Under the pieces are notes generated by a model that was not told the origin of the DNA, searched no databases, and worked only from the letters and a program-made list of their open reading frames with translations. Below are positions 52,482 through 63,500 of a stretch of DNA of 64,000 nt, piece by piece. Made by a program: the position numbers and the translations under genes. Each line of letters starts with the position of its first letter. The first letter of the stretch is position 1. Source of the DNA: Aquincola agrisoli (GTDB taxonomy: Bacteria > Pseudomonadota > Gammaproteobacteria > Burkholderiales > Burkholderiaceae_C). The stretch lies in NCBI RefSeq assembly GCF_036621135.1, contig NZ_JAZIBG010000036.1, positions 124,001 to 188,000 on the forward strand. The letters are read 5' to 3'.

Positions 52482-53483
52482 TCAGTCCACGCTGACGTTG
52501 CCCTCGACGACCACCTTGCGCCAGCGTGCTTCCTCGGCGCGCAGGAAGCGCGTCATGTCCTGGGGCGAGTTCACCGCGACGTTGAGGCCTTCGTTGACCA
52601 GGCGGGCGCGGTACGCAGGCGCCTCGGCCGCCTTGCGCAGCGCGGCGTTCAGCCGGTTCAGCGCCTCGGGCGGCGTGCCGGCCGGCGCAAAGAGGGCATA
52701 CCACACTTCGGCCTCGTAGCCCGGCACCGTTTCGCCGATGGTCGGCACGCCTTCATAGGCCGGCGTGCGCTTGGCCGAGGTGACGGCGATCGCGCGCATC
52801 TTGCCGCCGTCGACCAGCTTGGCCACGCCGCCGGCGGTGCCGAAGACCAGGTCGATCTGGCCGCCCATCAGGTCGTTGTAGGCCGGGCCGGCGCCGCGGT
52901 ACGGCACGTGGGTGAGGTCGATCTTGGCCAGGTTCTTGAAGAGTTCGCCGGCCAGGTGCACCGCCGAGCCGTTGCCCGACGAGCCGTAGTTCAGCTTGCC
53001 GGGGTTGGCCTTGGCGGCCTGGATGACGTCCTGCACCGTCTTGTACGGGCTGCCCGGGTGCGTGACCAGCACGTTGGGGCCGCTGCAGATGAGGCCCACG
53101 CCGGTGAAGTTCTTCTGGGTGTCGTAGGGCAGCTTCTTGACGAGCGAATCGTTGATCGCGAGCGCCGAGGTGGTCAGCAGCAGCGTGTAGCCGTCGGGCG
53201 GCGCCTTGGCGACCATGTCCGAGCCGATCACCGTGCCGGCGCCCGGCTTGTTGTCGATGATCATCGGCTGGCCCAGCTCGCGCGACATGTCGTCGATCAG
53301 CGCGCGGCCGACCATGTCGGTCCCGCCGCCGGGCGTGAAGGGCACGATCACGCGGATCATGCGCGAGGGGTAGGCGTCGGCCGCGCGGGCGCTGGGGGCG
53401 GCGAACGAGAGGCCGGCGGGCACAGCGGCGCCGAGCAGGCGCAGCGCATTGCGCCGGGAGGGGGAGTGAAGGGCCACGGTCAT
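52482..53483 (-). CDS. Bug/TctC-family periplasmic solute-binding receptor
   Basis: This 333-residue protein begins with S-R-R-N-A-L-R-L-L-G (possible Tat leader) and a signal end near A-R-A-A-D-A. The mature part carries Bug signatures: I-R-V-I-V-P-F-T-P-G-G-G-T-D, then D-N-K-P-G-A-G and P-D-G-Y-T-L-L. Bug proteins bind carboxylates and feed TctAB-type transporters or act as sensors. No TctA/TctB genes lie in the window. The start at 53483 follows AGGAGACATG. Its position before the SDR genes suggests the ligand is the substrate of the cluster. Confidence 0.93.
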   Translation of the reverse strand: MTVALHSPSRRNALRLLGAAVPAGLSFAAPSARAADAYPSRMIRVIVPFTPGGGTDMVGRALIDDMSRELGQPMIIDNKPGAGTVIGSDMVAKAPPDGYTLLLTTSALAINDSLVKKLPYDTQKNFTGVGLICSGPNVLVTHPGSPYKTVQDVIQAAKANPGKLNYGSSGNGSAVHLAGELFKNLAKIDLTHVPYRGAGPAYNDLMGGQIDLVFGTAGGVAKLVDGGKMRAIAVTSAKRTPAYEGVPTIGETVPGYEAEVWYALFAPAGTPPEALNRLNAALRKAAEAPAYRARLVNEGLNVAVNSPQDMTRFLRAEEARWRKVVVEGNVSVD

Positions 53484-53614
53484 GTCTCCTGCGGTGAAGC
53501 GTGCGCGCGTCGAGGCGGCATCGCGGTACAGGGGCAGTCTAGGAACCGGGGCGGCACGAGCTTTGAATTTTCGGAAAAGCTCCGTTTCCCGTTCATGCGC
53601 GGCCCGGCGACCGC

Positions 53615-54502
53615 TCAGCCCTTGTCGCCGGCCTGCAGGTGGTCGAGGAAGGCGCGTGCCGGCGCGGAGAGCTTCTGGATGTCGCGCACGCAGACCCAGA
53701 GCTGCCGCAGCGCCCAGGGGTCTTCCAGCGGGATCACCACGAGGCCCATCGACGCCTCGTAGTGGCGCGCGATCCCGATCGGCACGATGGCCAGCCCCAG
53801 GCCCTCGCGCACGAGGTTGCAGCGGGCCTCGGGGTTGGAGACCTGCGCACGCACGCGCAGCGGCCTCGAGAGCGTCGGGCCGGCCAGCAGCAGGAACTCC
53901 TCCAGGCTGTGGCGCGGGAAGTAGCCGAGGAAGTCGTAGTCCAGCGCCTCCTCCAGCCGCACCTGCGGGCGCGACGCGAGCGGATGCCCCGCCGGCACGA
54001 CGAGGCCCGAGCGGTCGCGCCGGTACGGCATCGAGACCACGCCCGAGGCGGGGTGGGCCGCGTGGTAGATGCCGATGTGGGCCTCGTCGTCGGCGACCCT
54101 GCGCGGCACGTCGTAGCTGTAGGCCTCGGTGAGGTCGACGCGCGCGTCGTCGCTGATGCGCGAGAAGGTGCTGATCTCCCTCGGCAGGAACTGCTGCACC
54201 GCCGACAGGTTGGCCACCAGCCGGATCTGGGGCACGCCGCTGGCCGAGAACGAGGCGAGCGAGCTGCGCGCCTGCGCGATGTTGCGCAGGATCACCTTGG
54301 CCTGCTGGTAGAGCATCGCGCCGGCGGGCGTGGGCTCCACGCCGCGGCCGTGGCGGTGCAGCAGCTGCGTGCCGAGGCGGCGCTCCAGCTCGGCGATGCG
54401 CTTGCTGGCAGCGGAGGTCACGAGGTGCATGCGCTCGGCCGCGCGCGACAGGCTTTTTTCCTCGATCGCGGCGACGAGGATTTCCAAAGAAGAAAACTCC
54501 AT
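53615..54502 (-). CDS. LysR-family transcriptional regulator
   Basis: This 295-residue regulator has an N-terminal HTH (S-R-A-A-E-R-M-H-L-V-T-S-A-A-S-K-R-I-A-E-L-E) and a substrate-binding domain from about residue 90. It lies upstream of the Bug-SDR-SDR-CMD genes on the same strand rather than divergent, with 131 bases before the Bug gene where its target promoter may sit. The start at 54502 gives the canonical M-E-F-S-S-L-E-I-L opening. The inducer is unknown. Confidence 0.9.
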   Translation of the reverse strand: MEFSSLEILVAAIEEKSLSRAAERMHLVTSAASKRIAELERRLGTQLLHRHGRGVEPTPAGAMLYQQAKVILRNIAQARSSLASFSASGVPQIRLVANLSAVQQFLPREISTFSRISDDARVDLTEAYSYDVPRRVADDEAHIGIYHAAHPASGVVSMPYRRDRSGLVVPAGHPLASRPQVRLEEALDYDFLGYFPRHSLEEFLLLAGPTLSRPLRVRAQVSNPEARCNLVREGLGLAIVPIGIARHYEASMGLVVIPLEDPWALRQLWVCVRDIQKLSAPARAFLDHLQAGDKG

Positions 54503-54540
54503 GGTCCGCGGATTGTGACCGTGCGCGCTCGCCGCCTGCG

Positions 54541-57500
54541 TCAGTCGTCGGCGTCGAACAGCGCTTCGGCCGCCATCGCCTGGGCGGAATCGGGGTCCGG
54601 GTCGTCGGCCGTCGGATCGGTGCCGTCGTGCTCTTCCTCGTCCTCGCCCAGGATCGGCAGCGGGTCGAGGTGGCGCCAGCTCGGCGTGGTGGCCAGCATG
54701 CTCGCGACCAGGCCGCCTGCACGGCTGGCCCACCACAGCAGCCCGGTCGACATCGCCACGTAGCTGGCCTGCAGCCCGACCTGCAGCGTGTCGAGCTCGG
54801 GCGCCGAGGCGCCGTCCGACGGGGCATCGGCCCGGCCGCCGTCGCCCGGCGCGAGCGATCCCCGCGCGGAGGCGCCGTCGATCTGCACCGCGAAGAGCGG
54901 CGGTACCGGCGTGGTGTCGAACAAGGCGAGCATGCCGTCGCTGGCGACGCCGTCCAGCAGCCCCTGGAGCTGCGCCACGCTGTCGCGCAGGATGCCGTCG
55001 CGCCAGCGTGAGGCGGCCGGTTCGCCCCGGGCGCCGTTGTCCGCGCCTGCGGGCCGCGGCGCGGCGGCCGGCGGCGGCAGGGCGGGCGGCAGCGTGGCCT
55101 CGGGAACCGGGGCCGATGGTGCGGCGGGAGCGCCGGTTTCGGCCGGCGGCGCGGGGGACAGCGCGGGGTCGGGCGCGGGCGGCAGCGGTGGCGGTGCGGA
55201 GGCGCCGGGATCGACCGGCGGCCAGGCCGGCGGCGGCAGGGCCGGTGCGGGTTCGGGCGCCGGTTCGGGCGCCGGCGGCGGCGAGGGCGGCGCCGCACGG
55301 AAGCTGACCGCACCCGCGGTCGGCGACGAATCGACCTGCCCGTCATGCGCGACGATGAGGAAGCCGGGCGCCTCGGCGGAGCCGTCCTGCACGAACCGCA
55401 CGCTGCCGGCGGTCAGCTGCCGTGCGGTGAAGGTGGTGACCGCCTCGCCGGGCGCATCCAGCAGTTCGAAGCGGCCATGCCGGACCTGGAAGACCGTGAA
55501 CGACAAGTCCTCGAAGGCGCCGTCCGGGTCGCTCGCCACGATCTCCGTTGCGGAGAGCAGCACCGCCTCGCCTTGCGCGACCGCGAACTGCGCATGCGCG
55601 ACCACCGGCGCCTGGTTTGCGGCCGGTGCCCGCAGCACCAGGCTGCGGGCCTGCGGATCCGTGTCGGCGCCGCCCCAGGCCGTGCCCCCGTCGTCCTGCA
55701 CACGGAAGCCCAGCACGGCGTCCTGGCCCGGGACGGCGGTGTAGACGAGGCGGCCCGCATCCAGGTCCGCCGCCGTCACGGCCGTGCCCACGCCGACGGC
55801 CTGCCCGCCGAGGGTGAGGCGCCCGGTGGCCGGCAACCGGTCGACGACGACCGCGAGCAGGTGGTGGGCGGGCAGGTCGACCGGGTCCCTGAAGCCGAAA
55901 TCCTCCCGCGTGAAGGCACGCCCCTCGGCCGGGATCGCCAGCATGCCGTCACGGCCCTGCGGTGCGTCGTTCACCGCGATCACCTGCACCTGCCGTGTGG
56001 CCTCGGTGCTGTGCGCGCTGCCATCGTGGGCGCTGAACGCCACCGTGCGCACGAGCGTGCTGGGGCTGTCGCTCGTGTTGGCATAGGCGACGCTGCGCAA
56101 TGCGGCCTGGTAGTGCGCCAGCGTGGCCGTGCCGCTGAGCGTGAGCGTGCCGGTGGCGGCATCCCAATGGCCGGTGATGCCGTTCTGGTCGACGAAGGCC
56201 AGCCGATCCTGGCCGGCAACGTAGTTCGTGCTGATGCGCACCGTCGCGCCGGCCAGCGTGCCGCTGTCGGCATCGCTCACCGTCAGGCCGGGGTCGATCG
56301 GCACCGGTGCTGCGTTCTCGACATGGGCGACGATGCCGCCGCTGGCGCCGACGACCGGCGCGGTGTCGTCGACGTCGGTCACGCTGATCGAGATCGCCTG
56401 CGTGGCCGTGCGTGCGCCGTCGGTGGCCTGGACGATCACCTCGTAGACGTTGTCGCCATCGGCATCGCCGGGCGCTTCGTGGTCTGGCGCGCTGATGAAC
56501 GACAGGGCGCCGGTTGCCGCATCGATGCGCAAGCGTGCCTGGTCGGCGCCGCCGACGATCGCGTAGCCGAGCGACTGCGCGGGCAGGTCGGCATCGGTGG
56601 CCGCTACCGTGGCCACGGCGGCCGTGTTCTCCGCGACGCTGGCCGCCGCGGTGGCGCCGCCGCCCAGGCTGGTGATCACCGGATCGTTGTCGTTGACCGG
56701 CGTGACCGTCACGGCGATGGCCTGCGTATCGGTCAGCGTGCCGTCGCTGACCTGCACGATGACGTCGTAGACGTTGTTCCTTCCCGCGTCGGCGGGTGCC
56801 TCGAAGTCCGGTGCCGTGATGAACGACAGCGCACCGGTCACGCCGTCGATCGTGAACAGGCCGCCGTCGGCGCCGCCGCTGATCGAGTAGGTGAGCGAGG
56901 GGCCGTCGGGATCGGCCGCGGTGACCGTCGCGACGGCCATGGTGTTCTCGGCCACGCTGGCGGAGGCGCTGCTGCCGCCGCCGTGGCTGGTGATGACCGG
57001 GGCGTCGTTGACGGCGCCGACGTTGATCGTCGCCGTGCGCGGCACCGGGTCGGTGTCGACACCGCCGTGGGCCGTGCCGCCGTCGTCGTGCAATTGCACC
57101 GTGAAGGTGGCGTAGGGCTCGCCGTGGCCGCCCGCGGCAGGGGTGTAGCGCAGCAGCCCGGCGGCGATGTCCGCCGCCGAGACCGTCTGCCCCGCGGTGA
57201 TCGCCACGCCGGACAGCGTGATCGTGCCTGCCGTGGCCAGCGAGGTGAAGGTGACGGCGGCGAGCGCGTGGGCCGGCGTGTCGACAGGGTCGATGAAGTT
57301 GAACGTGGCCACCGTGAAGACGTGGCTGCCGCCTTCGGCCACGTCGATCACGATGCCGCCAGTGGCCGGTGCATCGTTGACATGCACGACCGAGATCGAC
57401 GCCTGGTCGGCGGCGTCGCTGAAGACCGTGCTGCCGCCGTGCAGGGTGGCGTCGACCTTGTGGCCGGCGGTGCCGCTGCTGCCGTCCCAAGCGCGGTAGG

Positions 57501-60500
57501 TGAACGATGCGTCGGTGCCGTTCTTCGTGTCGGGCTCGAACCGGATCAGGTCGCTGCCGCGCAGCAGCAGGGCGGCGCTGTCGCTGACGGGCCCGAGCGC
57601 CTGCCATGTCGCGCCGTGGTCGATCGAGACCTGCCAGGCGCCGTTGCCGGCATCGGCCCCGGTGATCGCGATGCCGACCTGCCCGCCCGCATCGACGTCG
57701 GTGATCGATGTGCCGATGAACGAAGCCACCGTCTGCCCGCCGTTGCCGACGTCGTCCTCGGTGATCGGCGCCAGGGCGGGAGCCGCCGGCGCCAGCAGCG
57801 GCGCGTCGTTGACGGACGTGACATCGACCGTCATCGTGCGCGGTGTCGGATCGGTGTCGGCGCCGCCATTGGCGGTGCCGCCGGCGTCCTGGACCTGGAA
57901 GGTGAAGCTGGCGTAGCCGGTGCCATTGGCATCGGCCGCGGGGTTGAACTTCAGGTTGCCGGCGGTGATGTCGGCGGTGCTGATCGTTTGGCCGGCCGAA
58001 ACGGTCACGCCGTTCAAGGTGAGGCTGCCAGTCCCGGGGGGCGTCGTGATCCTGACGCCCTGCAGGCTGTTGCCATCCACGTCGCCAAAGCCGAAGTCTG
58101 CGACGGTGAAGGTGTAGGCCGTGTCTTCGAGCGTGGTGACGGTCTTGGTCGTGCCATTCGGCGCATCGTTGACCGAGGTGACCGCCACGCCGCGCGTGGT
58201 GTCTGCGCTCCAGGCCGCGCCGTCGGTGACACGGAAGCTCACCGTGCGCATCGCCGTGCCGGGCGCCTCGCTGCTGTTGGCGTAGCTGACGCTGCGCAGC
58301 GCGGCCTGGTACTGCGCCAGCGTGGCGGTGCCGGTCAGCGTCAACGTTCCGGTCGAGGCATCCCAGCTCCCCGTGATGCCGTTCTGGTTGGTGAAGCCGA
58401 GCACGTCCTGGCCGTTGGCGTAGTTCGCACTGATGCGGACGATGGCGCCGTGGAACTGCGCGCTGTCGACGTCGTCCAGCGTCAAGCCGGCGTCGACGGC
58501 CGCGGCCGGGGCGTTCTCGGTGTAGCCGGTGGTGCCGCCCGTGGCCGTGGCCACCGGCGCGTCGTTGACGGCCGTGACGGTGATCGTGGCGGTGTCCGTG
58601 GCCGTGCTGAACGCGGTGGTGCCGCCGTTCGATGCGGTCGTGACCTTGCTGCCGGCGCTGCCGCTGGTCCGGTCCCAGGCACGGTAGGTGAGCGAGCCGG
58701 TGGTGCCGTTGGCGCCGTCGGGCACGAAGCGCACGCGGTCGGTGTCGCGCAGCAGCAGCGCGGCGCTGTCGCTCACGGCGCCCACGTCCGTCCAACTGCC
58801 GCCGCCGTCGGTCGAGTACTGCCAGGTGCCGTTGCCTTCGGCGGCCGCGGTGATCGCGATGCCCTGTATGGCGCCGGTGTCCACGTCGGTGATCGACGCG
58901 CCGACGATGGAAGCCACGGTCTGGCCGCTGTTGCCGGTGGCGTTCTCGTCGATGGTGACCAGCGAAGGCGCTGCGGGTGTGAGCACCGGCGCGTCGTTGA
59001 CGGCGGTCACGGTGATCGAGGCCGTGTCGCTGGCCGTGCTGAACGCCGTGGTGCCGCCGTTGGTGGTGGTGCTCACCTTGCTGCCGGCCGCGCCGCTGGT
59101 CTGGTCCCAGGCGCGGTAGGTGATCGAGGCGGTGGTGGCGTTCTGTCCGTCGGGCACGAAGCGCACGAGGTCGGTGGCGCGCAACAGCAGGGCCGAGCTG
59201 TTGCTGACGGCACCCACCGCCGTCCAGGTGCTGCCACCGTTGGTGGAGTACTGCCAGGTGCCGTTGCCGCTGCTCAGCGCCGTCAGCGCAATCCCTTCCA
59301 ATGCGGCGGTGTTGGCGTCGCTCACGCTGCTGCCCAGGAACGAGGCGACCGTCTGGCCAGCATTGGCCGTTGCATCCTCGTTGATCGCCGCCAATGCCGG
59401 GCTGGAAGGTGTCAGCACGGGCGCGGCGTTGGCTTCGGCGATGGTCAGCGCGGCGGAGAACTCCGAGGTGTCGGTGAAGCTCGCGTAGCTGCTGTCGGAC
59501 CGGGTGGTCGTGGCCGAGACGACGTGACCCGCAGGCACGGCCAGGCCGGTGAGCGTGGCCGAGAAGCTGGCGTTGCCGGAGGCGTTGGTGGCGACGTTGA
59601 CGTAACCGAGGTAGATCTGGCCCTCGCCGTGGCCGCTGGCGTTGGCGGTGGCACTGGCGAAGAACTCGATGCGGAAGAAGCTGTTGGCCGTGCTGTTGAG
59701 CGTGCCGGCGACGTTCACGCTGTTCGTGCTGTCGGTGCTCGCCTGCGTGAGCACCGCGAAGTTCTGCAGGTTGTTGGCGCCGGTGTCGGCGTCGCCCGCG
59801 TCGTTGGCCGTGGCGCCGCTGGTGCCCAGGTCGATGCCCAGGCCGCTGGTGCCGGCCACCGTGCCGTAGATGCGGTTGCCCAGGATGGCGTTGCCGGTGC
59901 CGCCGCTCACCGCGATGCCGTCGTAGGTGGACGCGGCCTGGTTGCTGTGGGCGACGATGTTGCCCCGGCCCCCGCCGGTGCCGCCGATCAGGTTGTTGCT
60001 GCTGGCCACCTGAATGCCGTTCTGTTGCGCACCCCAGTTGGCCGTGCCGGCCGCGTCGGTGCCGATGCGGTTGCCCTGCACGGTGACACCGCTGGCCGAT
60101 GCGTCCAGGCGGATGCCGGACGCGCTGGCACCCGCGATCACGTTGTTTGTGATGACGGTGCCGACGCCCACCTGCACTGCACGGATCCCGTTGATGGGTG
60201 CACTGACCACGGCGGTGCCGGCCGCATTGGTGCCGATCAGGTTGTTGTGCACCACCGTGCCGCTGCCCGAGGTGTTGATGTACACGCCGTGGTCGCCGTC
60301 GGCTGCGATCACGTTGCCTTCGATGCGGTTGGAGGCGCCGTCGAACACGGTGATTCCGTCCTGTACGCCGCTGAACGCCGTGACGCCGTCGGCACCGATG
60401 CCGATGTAGTTGCCCAGGATCTGGTTGCCGTTGGCGGTCGCGCCCGAGATGATCAGGCCGTACGTATTACCGTCTCCGTTGGTGCCCAGCACGTTGCGGT

Positions 60501-63500
60501 CTGCGGCGGTGCTGCCGCCCACGGTGTTGTTGGCCCCCCTGATGTACACCGTGTAGGACCCGTTGACTGCTGCCGCCAGGTTGCCCGTGGCATCGACCGC
60601 ACCCAGGTAGTTGCCGGCGATGGTGTTGCCGTCCGAGCCTGCGTCGATGTAGATGGCCGCGCCGAAGAAGTTGCGGACCACCAAGCCGCGGATGGTGGAG
60701 CCGCCGGCGGTGGAGGTCAGTGTCAGGCCATCGACGTTCTGGCCGTTGCCATTGAGCACGATGGCTGGCCGTCCACCGTTGCCGGTCACGCTGGCGGTGT
60801 CGGTCGTGCCGTCGATGACCACGGGCCGCGTGATCGCCGGCAGCGCCGAGCCCAGCGTGATGGTGTGCACGCCGCTGCCGGCAATGGCGAAGTCGATCTG
60901 CGTGGGCAGGCTGCCGGCGGGCGTGTTGTTGATGGCCGTGATGGCCTCGCGCAGCGAGATGAGCCCGTCGGCCCCCTTGCTGGCGAGCAGCGTGGAGATG
61001 CTGGTGGTGTCGCCGTTCACCGTGTCGGCGTTGGTGTCGACGACCAGCACCGCCTGGGTGCTGGAGATCGCCACCACGTTCTTGGCGAACTCCGAGGTGT
61101 CGGTGAACGCGGTGTAGGCAGCGCTCGTGGCCCGGGTGGCGGTGGCCGAGACCACGTAGCCCGCCGGCATGGCCACGCCGTTGAGCGTGGCCGCGATGCT
61201 GGCATTGCCCGAGGCGTTGGTCGCCACGTCGGCATGGCCCAGGTAGATCTCCCCCAGGCCGTAGCCGCTGCTGTTGCCGCTGGCGGAGGCGAAGAACTCG
61301 ATGCGGAAGTAGCTGTTGGCGGTGCTGTTGAGCGTGCCGGCCACCGTCACCTGGCCGGCCTCGTCCGTGCGGGCCAGCGTCAGCACCGGGAAGTTCTGCA
61401 GGTTGTTGACGCCGGTGTCGCCGTCGCCGGCGTCGTTGGCCGTGACGCCGTTGGCGCCCAGGTCGATGCCCAGCCCGGCGCTGCCGTACACGAGGTTGCG
61501 CGACAAGGTGTTGCCGGTGCCGGTGGTGTTGTACGCCTGGATGGCGACGGTGTAGACGCCGCCCTGGCCGCTGAAGGCCACGATGTTGTCCAGGATCTGG
61601 TTGTTGGCCGGTCCGCTGATGGGGGCCGAACCGTCCTCGAGCAGGATGCCGTTTTGCTGCGTCCCCCAGTTGGCGGTGCCGGCCAGGTCGGTGCCGATGC
61701 GGTTGCCCTGGACCAGCGTGCCGCTGGAGGCGCCATCGAGTTCGATGCCGACGCGGCCCGCGGCGGCGACCCAGTTGCCCTCGCCCGTGGTAGGCCCGCC
61801 GATCACGGTGTTGTCCGGGCCGTCCTCGAGGTAGATGCCGTCGCCGCCGTTGCCCAGCACCGCCGCGCCGTCGGCGCCCACCCCGATCCAGTTGCCCTTG
61901 ACGATGTTGCCGTCGCTGGCCTCGCCGTTGATCAGGATGCCGTCGTCGCCGTTGCCCGAGATGATGTTGCGCTGGTTGGCGTTCGCGCCGCCGATGGTGT
62001 TCGCGCTGGCGCCGCCCGCCAGATGCACGCCGTCGTAGGTGTTGGCGATGGCGGCGGTGCCTGCCAGGTTGGTGCCGATGTGGTTGCCAATGATCTGGTT
62101 GCCGGTGGCGGAGGCGCCTTCGATGAAAAGCCCGTTGGCATTGCCGGACAGGACGTTGCGGTCCGCGGCGGTCGTTCCCCCGATGGTGTTGTTGCCGCTC
62201 AAGACATAGATGCCGGCATCGCGGTTGCCCGTGCCTTGCGCGTTGCCACTGTTGCCCAGGCTGCCGATGTAGTTGCCCGCGATGGTGTTGCCGTCGGAGC
62301 CGGCGTCGATCTGGATGCCGTCGCCCCGGAAGTTGCGGATTACCAGGCCGCGGACGGTGCTGCCGCCGGAGCCCGACGCCAGCTGCAACCCGTCGGCATT
62401 GAGGTTGTCGCCGTCCAGGATGATGGCCGGGCGGCTGCCGTTGGCCGCAAAGCTGTCGTCGGTGCTGGCGTCGAGGACCACCGTGCCGGTGAGGGTGGGC
62501 AGGGCCGAAGACAAGGTGATGGTGTGCACCCCGGTGCCGGCGATGTTGAAGTGGATGGTGTCGGTGCCGGCGTTGCCGTTGGCCTGATGGATGGCCCAGC
62601 GCAGCGTGCCGCTGGTGTTGGTGTCGGCGGTGCTGGTCACCGTGTAGGTGGCGAGCACGCCCTGCCACTGCGCCTGCACCTGCATCCCGAAGGCGAGCTC
62701 AGCTTCGATGCGGCCGGTGTGCATCTCCAGCGTCCAGTCGCCGCCACGCGTGACCGCGCCGGTGCGGTTGTCGGAGGCGGCCACGTCGGCGCCTGTCAGT
62801 TCGGCCAGGGTCTTGACGAACGCGCGCCCGGCGGCGCCTTCGGCGACGTCGCAGCCGTAGACCAGCAGGTCGGCGTCGTCCGCCAGGGCGCTGCGCCAGC
62901 CGGCGATCTCGCCGGCACGCTGCTGCAGCGCGACCGCGTCGAGCACGCCATTGCCGACGATCAGCCGGCCGGCGCCGCCGTGGGTCAGGAAGTGCAGGGC
63001 GCCGACGCCGCTGCGGCCGGCCAGGGCTTCGGTGACCTGCGCGATGCCGTCGCGGCGGCCGTCGAGCACGATGGCTTCGATGCGCCGCCCGTCGGCCGCC
63101 TGCCGGGTGATGTCGGCCAGCAGCTGCTCTGCGTCGTCCACGCCGGCGTCGATGAAGACGAGGTCGGTCGCGGCCTCCCGCACGGGCCCGATCGACGTGG
63201 CCTGCGCCAGGCTGCCCACGCCGCGGGTGCCGAGTTGCACGCCGCCTTCGCCGGGGTGGCCGATCACGTGCCACCCCGTGCCGCGCGGCTGCTGCGCCAG
63301 CACTTCGGCGATGCGCTCGCTGCCGTCTTCGCCGGCCTCGATGGTGACCACGTCGAGGTCGACGCCGTCGCCGCGCTGTGCGGCGAGTATCGCCACCTGG
63401 CCGTCGGGGTCGGCGACGCGCTCGTCGACAAACACCACTTCGTGCGGCCGGGCTTCGGCAGGCATGGCGCCGGTGCGGGTGGCGGCATCGAGGCTGCGGT

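Noticed and set aside
56000..59500. Regularly spaced DNA repeats that might suggest a CRISPR array
   Set aside because: The period is about 300-400 bases and matches Ig/cadherin-like protein repeats in frame; there are no 25-40-base repeats with unique spacers and no cas genes.
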